The position numbers were made by a program, and so were the translations under genes. A stretch of DNA of 64,000 nucleotides from Temnothorax longispinosus (taxonomy: Eukaryota; Arthropoda; Insecta; Hymenoptera; Formicidae), in contig NC_092366.1 of the NCBI RefSeq assembly GCF_030848805.1, positions 18,914,620 to 18,978,619 of the forward strand, written 5' to 3'. The first letter of the stretch is position 1. Each line of letters opens with the position of its first letter. The notes under the pieces were generated by a model, which searched no databases, had not been told where the DNA came from, and worked only from the letters and a program-made list of their open reading frames with translations. Below, piece after piece: positions 34,701-48,100 of this stretch.

Positions 34701-37700
34701 CGGTGCGCCGCGCCGGACCAGAGACTTCGATGCTCGCCTAAGCGATGCGTCGCGCCGTCAGGCGGGGATAACATTTTTCTCCTTCCAATGATTCTCGTTC
34801 ACTCGGAACGTTCCCGCGCGTTTATACATTCGTGCACGTTGTTAAAGGAGCGTTACATTAAAGATTCGTATCTTCCTTTCTGCTGAAAGTTTCTGCTTCG
34901 CACGAAGCGACTAATACAGTTCTATATAATTTCAAAGAAATATTTAGTGATATGTTAGATATTTTCCGAAACATATTACTTCCATTTTTGAATTAAATGG
35001 AAATTTATAAGTTTTGCGGAATTATGCTTTTTTTAGCATCGAACGATTCGTATAAGCTATTTCTGTGTTTCTATTACGAATCTAAATATTGAAGTATTTT
35101 CTCCGGTTTTCGGGCATCTTTTGATGATAGGTATCCTGCTATTACATCAATTTTTCCATTTCTCTCATTCTTTCTCAACGTTGCGAATTTAATATAAGTA
35201 TGATATGTAGAACCGACTTACGTGGCGTATATAACTATCTTATAATCGCTCGAACTTGGACGTGTCTCTTATTCATGGCCGCGACCTTAAAACGGCTAGG
35301 CGACAGGTTACTCTTATCGTGAATGTTGATGAGTTTCGTAGCTGGTATTTGGCGGTTAGGCAATGGAGTACCTCCCGTTAGAGCCGTAGGAACCTTCGGT
35401 TTCGCGCGAAAGTTGCGCAACGCGACTCGCAGCTCAAGCCCGAACCCGCTGTCAGTGATCTCCGCGACGGCCAAGGCGACCGTGCCGGCATTAGAATCTC
35501 GCCGTGGCATGCAGCGGCGAGAAATGGTGGGGAACGGATAGAAGGACGACCGAGAGTCACTGACTAGAAATTCAACACGGTGTATATACGGAACTCTTCT
35601 CGCATTCCCCGACGATCTTATCGAAAAGCGACTGAAATCACGCGAATCTGCGTTATTTTTGAATCCTTTACTCTCGCGTCACATCTCTCTTTCTCAAATA
35701 TGTGTCAAATATGTCATATAAATTAAGGAATGTACCTGCGTTTCCTAAACTATCTACATTCCTATTTAAATATATAGAAAAAATATTTTAATAATTTGTT
35801 TTAAATATTAATGTACAATACGTTAGCATAACTATTTTTCAATTTCTTTATATTTAAAAAGGTGAAGGGTGATGTATCTAGAAGTTTATTCCGCAAAAGA
35901 TCCACATGAATGATTCTTTACCCTGAATATCTTACATAGTATCACGCATATTCATGCATGAATGCTAATCAAATGCGATCAGTTTCTTTTAATTTTAATT
36001 TATTTACCGCGAATAACACTCGACAATTAAGATAAACGGGAACTCACAGCCGGATTTCTGAGAACTGTTTACATTTCCCGATCGCGCAAATTTTCCGTAA
36101 ACATTTTATAATTCTCACGACTGGATACGCGACCTGCACATTTTTCATTTTTTAAGCGACGTACCACTTTCAGCGGGCGTCATGCAACTCTTTCTCGAAT
36201 TATTTATCCGCGCTTATACGATCCTAGCTAACCACTAGAATTTTAGAATGCGCGTTTCGAGCCGGTCGTTTCTCGATCGCAAACGTCACTTTGTACGAAG
36301 CCTGTGGCGACGCGGTGCGTTTTATGCAATTGCGGTGCGACGCACGCTCATTCCACTTAGCCGATGGCCGCGCCAAAAGAGGATCGCACATCGCACTGTC
36401 GCCGTGCGCGTGGAATGCGTTAAATTCGACGCGACGAAGGGAGCTAGCAGGGCCGGCGCGATATGTCGCGTAAAACTGGCCGCTATTAAACTCGTAGAAT
36501 AACATTACGACCAACTGTAGTACCGAACACGTTTGTTATTATCATCGTTTTAAAAAATCATCAGAGTCACGCTACATCTCCGGCGTTTTTTTTTCCAAGC
36601 TACATATATGTTCAATTAAAAGAATAATCATTTCCCTTTGTCCCTTTGTCATGAAATTAACGTTTATTACACGCACACATACCGTATTTTGAGAAAAATT
36701 CTTTTCATTCTTGAATTAATTAAACAAAATTAATGTCTGATTTTCATAAAAATGTTACGAGGGAAAATCAATGTTTCTTCTAAAATCGAAATTTCCATAA
36801 TTTGTACTATAGGTATTTGACTATTACGTCAATTTGAATTCATATAAAATTCTAATAAATCCTTGTCCTAAAACTATCAAAGTCAATACTTTCCTAACGG
36901 TGCCAGTCTGTTACTCAATAGCGTTCAAGTAAAAGTATGTAAATTCAAAGTCTTTTAACCTTGACATTTTGGTATCAACTATTAAACGTTAATTAGGTAA
37001 CATATTGGATACACGAAAGTAACGCGAGCTTAAAGTTAAGTCAGACCGTAATTTCGCGATCGCAAGGAGGAGATCCAGCGATTTTACTGGCTGTGACTGG
37101 AAATTCCGATGCAACGTTTCACGTATGATGCGGGGAAAAAAAGAAATATTCCCCTGAAAGAGGCGCCGTTAATGGTGTTGATGCATCGTACGTATGTACC
37201 GCGCGCTGTAGATAAATACTGTTACATCCAGTGCACATACGAGCTTTAACTGTCGTTGACACGCAGGTAATCGCGCTCAGTGACGCGCACCTGTTGCAAA
37301 GGCTAGTACACCAGGATGTGCAGTCATTGCGACGAATTACAATGCATCGCCCGTAAGCCTCGCGATGCGTGCATGCATGTCTAATCGTACGCGCTCGCGC
37401 GCGCGCGCGCGCGCGCGCGCGCGCGTGTGTGTGTACGCGCTTGTTCGCATAGGGGTACGGGTCTTCGCGATACCGTGACGTACGTTGAAAAAGGAGGCGT
37501 GAAATTAAATATCCGACAAATTTCATACGTTCCTTTTCACGTACAGTTACCTAACATTAGGTACGCCACAGAAACGTAACTAATTTATTCCGATTTAGGC
37601 ACTAGATTTCATTAGCCTGCGAGGGAACGATTGGTGTACATTTTTTTTTTAATTTAAGCTACGTACGTATAGCTTGATTTAAAAGACCGCTTCTAGCAAT

Positions 37701-40700
37701 TCCCGATTCGAATTCTCTCCGTGCACGTGATATCATTTTGAAAATGCGCACCTACGTCTTACGCGTTTTAGGTGAAAATTTTGCGAGGTTTAAATCGGTC
37801 CCACACACGAACGTGAATACGTCCCTGAGGCTAAACGTAAATCTTGTGGAACACCCCGCAGACACGTACGCCGAGGTCCACCGATTGAAACGACACCGGA
37901 CTTCTCGCCACGCGCGGGGGAACAGGTTCGACTCGTCGTCGAAAGCGCCGCGAGCAGGTACACCTCGGTGCGTACGCCATCGTCGTCATCATCGTCGTAG
38001 TTGGTCCACACACATGCGCAACACACCCCGCATACAGAGGACGATGAGTGTACACGGCGGCGGCGGCGGCGGCAGCTAATGGCGCAAGAGGGCCGTGACC
38101 GAAATTCTTTCCGAACAAGGGGGCCAAGTGCAAAAGAAAAGAACGTTCAGCGCGATAAATCTCGCTCTACACTAGGCGCTAGCGAATCGGCACGATCGCT
38201 TCGCGACGGTGAATTAACGCGAGCATGACTATTACGGAATAATAGCGTCCAGCGCTACTCTCGTCGTGGAAAAACGTCACATTGTAATCTCGATGTCGAT
38301 TACCAAGCGTGGGTAGAACCTCGAACGCGAAAGTTTCTTCTCTGTCGGTGATGAAAAAGTTAATTTCAATCGTCGACTGCATAGTTAGCACTCATTCCCT
38401 AATTATTGCAATCCTTTTTTAATCCCTGCTTGTTTATATTATAAATATTGAGATTTTAATCCCGTCTGAGTTCTCAAAATTTTTGAAAAGAAGCAAAGCT
38501 GTATTAAAAGTCGATTGCAAAAAAGCGAAATCAAAACGAGCGTGCTGCAAATCGAAACACACTCTTGGATATATTTTTATTTACTTATCAAGAAATTTTT
38601 TAATTCCTTCTTAAAGAATTTTAGTTTTCTAACTATACTTAGTACGATTGCTGATGAAAAACCGAGAAACTTTTTGCATCAACCTGATGAATAATTTTGA
38701 TCTTTGTTCCTGCATAATTGCACGAGCTATTATTTTCAAATAATGGCATAGTCTGTGGTCTAGTGCTCTAACAGCGACTAACCGAATGACACCGCTCAGT
38801 CGCGACGATTTTGCCACGGTCTCTGATCCCGTCTGTTTGGAAAAAATCCGGATTGAAATACCACGAATGAGAGTGCCAAGGTGGTTTTACCGCTGCCATT
38901 TGCCCTGCTGTTCTGATTAGAGGCGAAATTACTACAGCACTGCCTTATAAATTAATATCTGACTGCTTAGAACGAAATTAATCACGGATCCAATTAATAC
39001 GATTATCGACTGAATCATTTTCTTAGTTTGATAAATATAAATCAGTAACGCTCGTGATTTATATGCATTTAATTATCTTAGATTTTTCACATTTCTACTC
39101 GAACGAGACTTAAATCGATTTATAATTCCTGAGATAATTGGACGCTCATTATGTAATATGAATGTAAAAATGGCGTTATACAAGCGACGTTAAATTATGC
39201 GAATAGTTGCGTATCTATTTGAAATTGCAAGATAATGATGACGAGTGAACAGTAATAATATTCATAATATCCACAGTACACTGATCGCAGGTTTTTTCAT
39301 CACGTTTGCAAAATGGTTATCAGTAAGATTTCTCTGGGGACCGCCAGACAATTGGAACAATTTCGTTGTGCAAGGATAATTGCGTCACGAACAAAAGTCT
39401 TCGATGGATGCGACTTTTAATTTCGTCGACATCACATAATGATTCCCAGTATATATTTTGAAATACACTATAAAAAAAAAACAGAGTTTAGTTCGAATTA
39501 CTGTAGTACCAAGGTATTTCTAATAATCGTGGTGAAAATGAGGAACAAAAATTATCAATAACGCGGGTATTTTCCATGCAGATTTTCTCGATTGCCGCAA
39601 AAAGCTTGGGAACAATGTGGTCGAGAATTATCGGGCAGCCTCGATTCACTTCGTCACATTTCATCGCGGTGTATCGGTGTCGCGATACTTAAACGAACAA
39701 AAAATACCGGCACTTTCCTTCAATCCCTAAGAGTTAAGCGTTGTGTCTCGACGTTGTTGTGCGATCTCCGGCATTACGGCGACACGCTCGACCGGCCACG
39801 TCGGAGTTGCACCGGTCTTCCCCCACTGCACTGATCTCCTCCTCCTCCTCCTCCTCTTACCTTTCCCTTCGTTCCTGACCCTCTGGCGCAAAATGCAACA
39901 ACCGATGATTTTTTTCGTTCACGACTTTTCACCGAGTGCCAAGGTCGAGTGAGAAACGCTGTCGTCGTCGTCGTCGTCGGCTAACACTTCGATCTTCCGC
40001 TCGGCCGTAGAAAGGACTCTCTGAAGCGTGGCGTTACCAAGCCAGTCTATGTGTGTTTGCGTGCACGTCTATATGCGTGCCTCGTAGCTTCTAGGAAGTG
40101 CAGAACTCGTATGCGCGATGCATTACTTGCAATTCGATGCATTCGTTCCGCTGGCAGGATCGAGCTGACGGGAATCGCGAAGAAGAACGCGATCGTGCGT
40201 GCGATCGGCGCGAGTGATTCATTTGCGATTATCGAGATCGATAAGAACGGAATGCTTTGGGAGCATCTATAATTTGGGAACGACAAACTACAAGTCGCGA
40301 GCCGACAATTTGCTTTCAAAATTAAGCCCGCGAAGTGTTAAGAGCATAAATTAAACATTATTAAGTCACGTAATAGAGTAAATGCTGCAAGAACAGCATA
40401 TCCTAGTTTTGAAAATCTGAATGGCTATATAATATTAAGATTCGATGGCAATAGGTATGGATAGGAAATATCAATTTGAAACAATGTTGGTCTATTTATA
40501 AAATAATTTCTTTTTTACATTCTAACAGTAAATAACACCTAAACAATCTAAACAACAATTTATCTTTTACTGTACGTCTCTAGATTACATACTAACAATA
40601 AGTTACGTACGCCGTAAGAAAAGTATATTAAAAACCGCACACTTATGTATATTATACTTGCATCTCGAATATAAATCATGTGATTTTTACACTTGTTCAC

Positions 40701-42075
40701 GTAATTTTGTATACTTTCTTTGTGATGTGGGAAAAATGTAAGAATAGGATAAAAGAAATATGTAAAACTACATGAACGGTAAACGCAAAAATCACACGAA
40801 AATGTATACACAATTACATCACAAATCGTGATTTTTACACTTATTCGCATAATTTTACATATTTTTTTACAGTGTAGTTAGATACTCTAGATAAAAGCAC
40901 TCAAATCGCTGTATCGGCCCTTTAAAGACCCTTTTTACACGAACAATATCTCTCGGAGTTTACATGTTAATATCTAATTACGATTATGTGGCACTTGTAA
41001 TTCCTGTCGAAGCGCATGACGTGCTAATACGGTCTTGCTGTTTCCGCGGAGGAATCGTCGGCGTCGTTTTTGATGCGCGAAACGCAGATTGCTCCGAACA
41101 TGGAAGCGCGAGGATTTCGCGCAGGGCGGAGGAAATACGCGCGCGTGCTCGCGCGCACCGCACGTGTCTATTACGTAAAGCGACCAAGTGGCCGCGTATA
41201 CGGTGTCACCTTGCTGTCCGCGCGCGACGACGACTCGACCCACGCACAGTACCGCTACGCAAACGCTACGCAGATACCGCGCGTGGAGGCTCGCGCGAGA
41301 CCGTGCATACGGGATGTCGCACTTTCTCGCGATCGCGGACGCATCGGCTCGGATTCCGGGGCGATCTTGCCGTTGTGTCCTTGCCTGGAATCTCATTGCG
41401 CTTAAAAGTGCCGATTCGACTCAACGTCGCTATAATCTTAGATCATCTCAGAATTACCCGCGATGATATCGATCCAATGATCATCAGAGAACAGGAAGGA
41501 GAAAAGATTTCGGAGAACAAAAAGAGAGCGTGAAGAAACTTTAGGAAATTTTTTAGAAAGATTTTACAGTACACGAATGTATAAACATTAGTGAGCGTAG
41601 TATTTCTTCTGCAAGCTTAGCGGGAAAGGGAAAATAAATCGAGATGTTCGAGAGGAGCGTCTCGAGATCGAAGCGCGAGATTCGAGAAAACCTGCCATGC
41701 ATTAAAGCAGCCTGGGTCGCGACCGGGTTCAGGCGGAGATCCTGTTGCGAGTTCTCTCGCCCGGCCCGGCGCAGACGATGCATCGTCAGCATCGTCAGCA
41801 TCGTCAGGCCTTACACCTTCGTTGCCGTTGTAATATCTGCTCGATCGAACGAAACGGCGCGGCTTAGCCGACCTACTTACGGCCGACCGCTCCCTGCTCT
41901 CGAGTCCTTTTTTCAGGTTTTTCCTTTCCTTTCCTTTCGGCTAACACACCGCGGGACGGCAACTCGCGCCTTCGCCATTTATGCTGCCGTATATATCGCG
42001 CTTATCTGCATACAGACCAGAAACAATGTGTTGGATGATGAAGTAATCGAGGCGTTCCATTATATATATATATAT

Positions 42076-42114
<39 letters not shown>

Positions 42115-45100
42115 CTTGCGCGGGATTTACGGGTCGCCGTAAACGTCAAAAGGCGAGTGTTTTATCGCTAGTCTTGAGAAACTGCCGTAAACGTTGATAG
42201 CTGAAGACTCGGACTCGTATTCCAAACCCTGTATTCGACGCTGAAGGTATTACCGCCTCGATATACTCTCCGAATCGTTACAATGTCGAGTGCGATTCTC
42301 GCGCGTGTTTGTAAGCGCGGTTTGGATTTAAATTGGAATTAAAAATGTAATTTTTTTTTTTACTTTAACTTGGTGTCGTGGATAACGAATTCTTCACACG
42401 GACATTAGACGAACGCCGATACGCGACGAAAGGCAGAGTCAAGGATGCAGAAGTCACGCTAAACGTGGCCTCAGGGTAGATTCGACAAGCGTCTTGGTCG
42501 TAATGGCAACGACCTCGAGGCCTCGCATAGATCAGGAAGTGTACTCCGCTCGTTCCAGCACGCGCTCCCTGGGTTTCGCATTGGGAATTGTGAGGATTCA
42601 GTCGTTGCGTCCGAGTCCGGGCATCGATCTTCTCCGCTCGATCGCTCTCGAGGCACTCCGTTCCGCGGGCGAGCTCATTCGTCTCAACACTCTTACGATC
42701 TGGCTGGCAACTACAACGTCGTCTATCTAAGGAAACCGAATCGCGACGTCTTCAAAACTTTTAACGATACAATATATCTCGCGCTCCCGTCTATATCGCT
42801 TCATATTTTATCGAATGTTTTTATATTTTAGCGTCAAAAGTGCTTATTGATCATAAGAATGAGAGAAATAATTATTTAAAAAAAAAACTAAACCACTTAT
42901 AAATTTCTTCTAATTTTCTGAATGGATATAATTAAAAAGCACGAAGGAGATATTATCGTTAATTATAAAATCGACTCGGATTGCAGTAGACCGATTTACC
43001 GGAATTTTCTCGCTATTCGATTCTCCTGGTCGATCTCTCCTCCTCGTCTTCTTCGCTCCGCGAGCAAGCCCGTTCCTCTCGATTCCGACTCGATGTACCG
43101 GTTCTCATTTCATTTTCTTTCTCTTTCTCGCTGTCCGAAGGGGAAAGAGAAGCGAAAGGAAAAATGAGAAAGAGAGAGAGAGAGAGAGAGAGGGAGATAG
43201 CGCGGAACAAACGGGGAACAGGCGGAGGAAACCGGACGGGGAACGAGCACGACGGAGAATCGGGGTGGGAGAGAGAGAAAGAGAGAGAGAGAGAGAGTCG
43301 AAGATAGGCAGAGGCGTACATCGGTACCCCGGTCACGACGATTGCGCCGCAGGTATTTATAGCGCGGCCGAACCTGTTAGGGGGATTTGGTCAGAGGAAC
43401 TCACGCACGCACGCATGCACGCATGTATGCACGCGGCGCGGTTCCCTCCATCGAAGGTTGCCCGACGAACGGAACCGCCATTTTGGTGCCTCCGCCGTGG
43501 CTGTTACCTTCGGGGGTTCGAGCCGTGACGCAAGAGATTGCGCAAAAGATGTCGTTAGGCGCCTCGTCTAACTCGTAATTTCGAGGTCGGGATCGCCGCC
43601 GGTTGATTTCGAGCTCAGGGACGAGTCTTTCGAGAAGATCGAGAAAATATCGTCCTCCCCGAGGACGCCCCGGGCGTCTGGGGATTTAAATTCCACGCTC
43701 GGTCTACTCCGACCATTCCGAATTTCGGCGGGGTGCCTTGAGCTTCTAGTGGCTCTGTTTACAAACTCGTTAATTTCCTAACACCCCCATATTTCTGATA
43801 ATTTCAACATTAAGATCTTTTGGTATTTATACGCTGCTTTTTCTTGATGATATAATGTTAAATAGAAATTATAATTTATGAAAAAAGAAATATAAATCAC
43901 AAGCAAAGTTTAATGGCCTCTTATTAATACACGATAGTTTTTAAAGAACGAAAGAACGCCAAGATATATGACAATAGTATCGTCGAAGAGTGACTAGACG
44001 ACGAGTCTTTTCTTCCTTCAATATATTTTCCATAATGACCTCAGAGTAAAATGCCGCGCAGGTAGTTCCTGGTTACCGCCAACGATATGATTATGCAGTG
44101 TCCTCGTGTCCGTCGAAAAGCACTCGACGAGTCTCGAAAATCGAGAGACTATATGCACTGCACACTCAATAACAGATCACCTTTATAATCTAAAAATACG
44201 CTAAAAATACGCTGCGACGAAAAAAAATTATACAAAAAACTGCTGTTATTAAACATCAATCGATATTGCCGACGATGAATCTACAGAGATTCCTCATCTT
44301 CAAGTCTGCATTGGGAACGATTTCGTGATGTAAAATCATTTATCATGGGAAATACATTAATTTCGATGTCATAGCTGAAGATGATCGAGGATATCGAGCG
44401 GCCTTTGAAATCTGTTCGCTTCGAAAGAAATATCAGCGGGAGGAGACAATAGGTACCGCAATCGGTTATCATTCGCTAATTAAAGACAGTTACTCGCCGG
44501 TGTACTCTGAGAAATGCTCGAGGAGAAAAGCGGGATATCACGTACGCGCGCGAAGGACGAAGCGACCGTATAGTCGCTATACGGTACCTGCGAATCTTCA
44601 AGGTTGCTCGTAAATTCAGGCACGGTGAGCAGCGGGCCAAACCGCCAGCCGACGGTTATGACCGTCATCGTCGTCACCGTCGTCGTTGCCCGTGCATTAC
44701 GTATGCCGAGTCCCGATTGACTAGCATATATACGTAGATATATCACTACCGATTGACTAGCATATATCGAGATTCAATCCCTGTCTCATTTTGCGTCGCA
44801 AGTCAGCGTTCGTACGAATCCAAGTAGGATCGTAAATCCGTGTCGCGCGGTGCTAAGTCGTGCGAACCTTGAAATAGGAAGCTCGCTCAAATTCCAACGA
44901 TTCCGTGCTTATTGTACCGCACCGCGCACCGAAGAAAATTGTAAGAAAACTGACAGAAGGTTGTGACACAGCAAAGCGAGGCATTTCTGCGAAAATGCTT
45001 CCGTTACTCTTACCAAAATTGTCTTTGCGGTCTTTGTTTTTTTTTTTTCCAGAAATTTTTAATTGGATTATGATAAATATAATTTACATCATATAATACT

Positions 45101-48100
45101 GACCAAAGATATTAATGTTTAATAAATACAGGTTTAGGTAATAATTAGTTTTTTTCTAGAATATATTTGTATGATGTACCAAAAATTTTTTTGTCAATTG
45201 AGTTTTAATCATAAGTAGCTCCAGATCTTACTTAACTGTCATAATAGTATATTTTATTAATGAAAGATGAATCAGATACAAATTCTCAACACAGTCTATT
45301 TAATCGAATTAATTATTAACATACTAAAAAATTCATTTTGATGTTACAGTTGAAGAATAACAAGAAAAAATTCCTACGAGCTTTTTTTCTTTAACTCGAT
45401 ATGGCTCACAATTGATGAGAAGTTTCAGCAAATAATAGTTTTGTTGGCACAATACTCATGAAATTTTAATGGAAACATTATATTTTAATGGAAAAATCAT
45501 ATTTTTCTTTTTTTCAACAATAGATCGTGACAAGACTGATGATGATCGTGCGACGACTCCCGAATCCCTTCGCAGCAGCAGTCCGGCTCCATCGCCGTCG
45601 CCGCCGCACCCGGCGAGCAATGCGACTAGTCCGCAGCCGAGAAGATTCATCTCCAGCATCCTCGGCGGCGATGTGCCGTACGGCAGCCGACGCCACGTGC
45701 TCACTCGGGCAGAGCGAAAAGAGTATAGCAGCCCGCCAATAGCCTCGGACGATCCACCACAGTTCCTGTCCAAATCGGAGAAGATCGCGTTGCCAAGGCC
45801 GAAAACACCGCCGAAAACACCCCGTGTCGAGCCGCCCACAAGGGTTTCGGTTATCCAGAGGGTGCCGCCGCAAAGCACCTCCAGGAAAGAAGAGAATAAG
45901 ATCGAGATCGAGAGAATCGATCCGATACAGACCCCCGAACCGGAACAGGTAAACTAGGCATATCGCGAAAATAAAAAATTATGTTCAAGGCTTTGCTGGA
46001 TGAGGATTTTTCGTCAATAGCGCATCGTGTTTGGGATAATCATACATTTACGCATGTTTACGCTTTTTTTAACTAATGAAATAAGCTAACTCACGTTCGA
46101 CTGTATGGCAACGGCAACGATTTTGTACATTGCAATTCAGTGGATTAAAACGTTTTATATCTCGCGGTTATTGAAAAGTAACGAATCTTAATGATAATAA
46201 AAGTATGCTTAAGACATTTAAGTACGTCCGAGGTAGCACAGAAGTCTGTTATTAGGCTGATTCAGTCACGCTTCGTTAATTTCGACAGGATTTCGTTAAC
46301 CTCCTCGTAATGCCTCATACATTATGTATAGCGACAAAGCAGATAAAGAAGGGTGAGCAAAATTTTGCACGGTATTATGCACAACATTATTTAACGTGCG
46401 GTCTGCCGAGTAGTTTCTTGCGATTTTGCATGCTGTCGTTTTTCATATTGAAGTACGAAAGCTCGTAAATTCTACGAAAATTTGCGCAATAATTTACAGT
46501 AATTTCGCATGTGAATGTACATCTTACGAGGGGAAGGAAATAGAAGAATGTAAAAACTAAAAATCTGTCCGTTAGGAATGGATCCGATTTTATATCGAAA
46601 GTTATAAGAACGATCGTGGTATTCAGATATGATGTTTCAGTTTGAAAAATGTCTATTTAGAAAACTTAATATCAATATCTAGCAAAAAGGAAAAAATTGA
46701 GAATTGGGATAATTACGTAAAAGAATAATCAAAAGAAAGCGATTAAGAAAACGGTAGCAAGAAAGTAAGAGAGAAAGAGACTTCAACGCCAGAAAGAGAA
46801 GGGAAAGGGAATGGGTAAAAGAAGAGGATGAAAAAGGGAGATGATGAAAAAATCGACAAATATGCGGGGAAGAAAAGAGTAGCGAAGAGACTGCAATTTA
46901 CTAATCTTCGACTGTTACGTACGTGATGTGCAATAATACTAACAAATCATTACATCTTTTTACCTTTACTGCATTCACCATTACTACCTCTCAGGTTATT
47001 TTTTACGCTTCTGTCGATTGAAAATATTGTAGTTAATCTGTCTTATATCTATATATCATATATCTAATAAATGTTAGTACCTATTCTTTTTTTTTATATA
47101 AGAAAATTGAATGGATGTTTGATAATGATACGTAGTTAATTAAGTTTTGGTTATTAATTAAGAATTATAGTTTTTTCAAAATTGGTATTTTACATATTGT
47201 TATGTATATAATTAAAAATATTGCGTACCTATTTTATATATAAAATACTCAAACTCTTCTTTTCGTTAGAGTTTTATCAAATATTACATGAATGACCACA
47301 TACGTATATAAAATGGAAATAGACAGAAGACATAACTAATAACTATGTATTTAAAATTATCAATTGTTTATTCAGTTTTCTTGCAATTATTTCTTTATTC
47401 TCTTCTATATATTCTTGTTAAATTTTATTTTTATCTATATGTCTAGTTCTAACAAAATTTTTCTTTTTTCTTTTAACAGTGCATAACATCCCATCAATAC
47501 AATCTCATCTTTTAATATCTTATTGTGTGCTTTTAAAAAAGAAAGAGACTGAGAGAGAGTGTGTAAAAAGAGGCAAAACATTGAGTGATAAAAAGAAAAG
47601 TGTACCGATACACCTGGGTGTTTTTCGAACGATTAAAAAAAAAAAGAAAAAATTAAGATATCGCGCATGATGTCGGTGAGTTAATATTAACGACAATTCT
47701 AGGATCAACCCATTGACTATGCGGTGCCGAAACGAAAGGAGGAGGACGAGGAGAAATGTCGCGAGGGCGCGATGGTGTCGCGCAGCCCCAGCACCTCGAT
47801 CTCGAAGTCTCTGCTGGCCGTCAAACTCTCCGGGTCTCAGATAGTGCAGGCGGCCGCGGGACATGGCAGATCCTCGAATTCGGGCAGTTCTTCCGGCGGC
47901 GGTGGTGGTGCCAACAATTCCTCACCGTCGTCGAACGGCGGTGGCGGCGGCGGCGGTGGTGCTATGATCGGGGGATGCGGTAACGGAGCGATGATCGGTA
48001 GCGGTGGTAGCGGCGGCGGCGGTGCTCTGGGCGGGGGAGCTGGTGCGGGTGGCATGCCTCCCGGTGGAAACGGGGGTCGTGGCAACTACGGGCCAAGTTC

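Larger units (their letters stand above)
31754..45523 (+). other. ovo intron 1 (13.8 kb)
   Basis: The intron is bounded by the exon 1 donor and the exon 2 acceptor. No conserved coding exon was recognised inside. It holds alternating AT-rich stretches and CpG-rich blocks (about 33,000-33,860; 34,200-34,870; 35,230-35,560; 36,240-36,510; 41,000-41,540; 41,640-42,180; 43,000-43,600), several microsatellites and GA-rich tracts. A large first intron would be a natural place for alternative promoters (fly ovo has several) and enhancers, but no such element can be proven from sequence alone. A CpG-rich segment at 34,600-34,770 has an ATG at 34650 in a fair context and could be tested as an alternative first exon. 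Confidence 0.7.

Noticed and set aside
35235..35541. ORFs of 72-91 codons on both strands in ovo intron 1
   Set aside because: The - strand frame has some protein-like stretches, but both strands are open over the same DNA, no splice sites fit the ovo phase, and no family was recognised.
40964..41533. 189-codon open frame in ovo intron 1
   Set aside because: Four overlapping frames are open across the same CpG-rich block. The protein is Arg-rich without domain character, so it is a composition effect.
43505..43530. B-box-like GGTTCGAGCC
   Set aside because: There is no A box, acceptor stem or SINE body around it.
47460..47670. Strong polypyrimidine acceptor before ovo exon 3
   Set aside because: In the phase required after exon 2 the sequence stops after 12 codons. 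The exon at 47703 gives an unbroken, conserved-looking protein.
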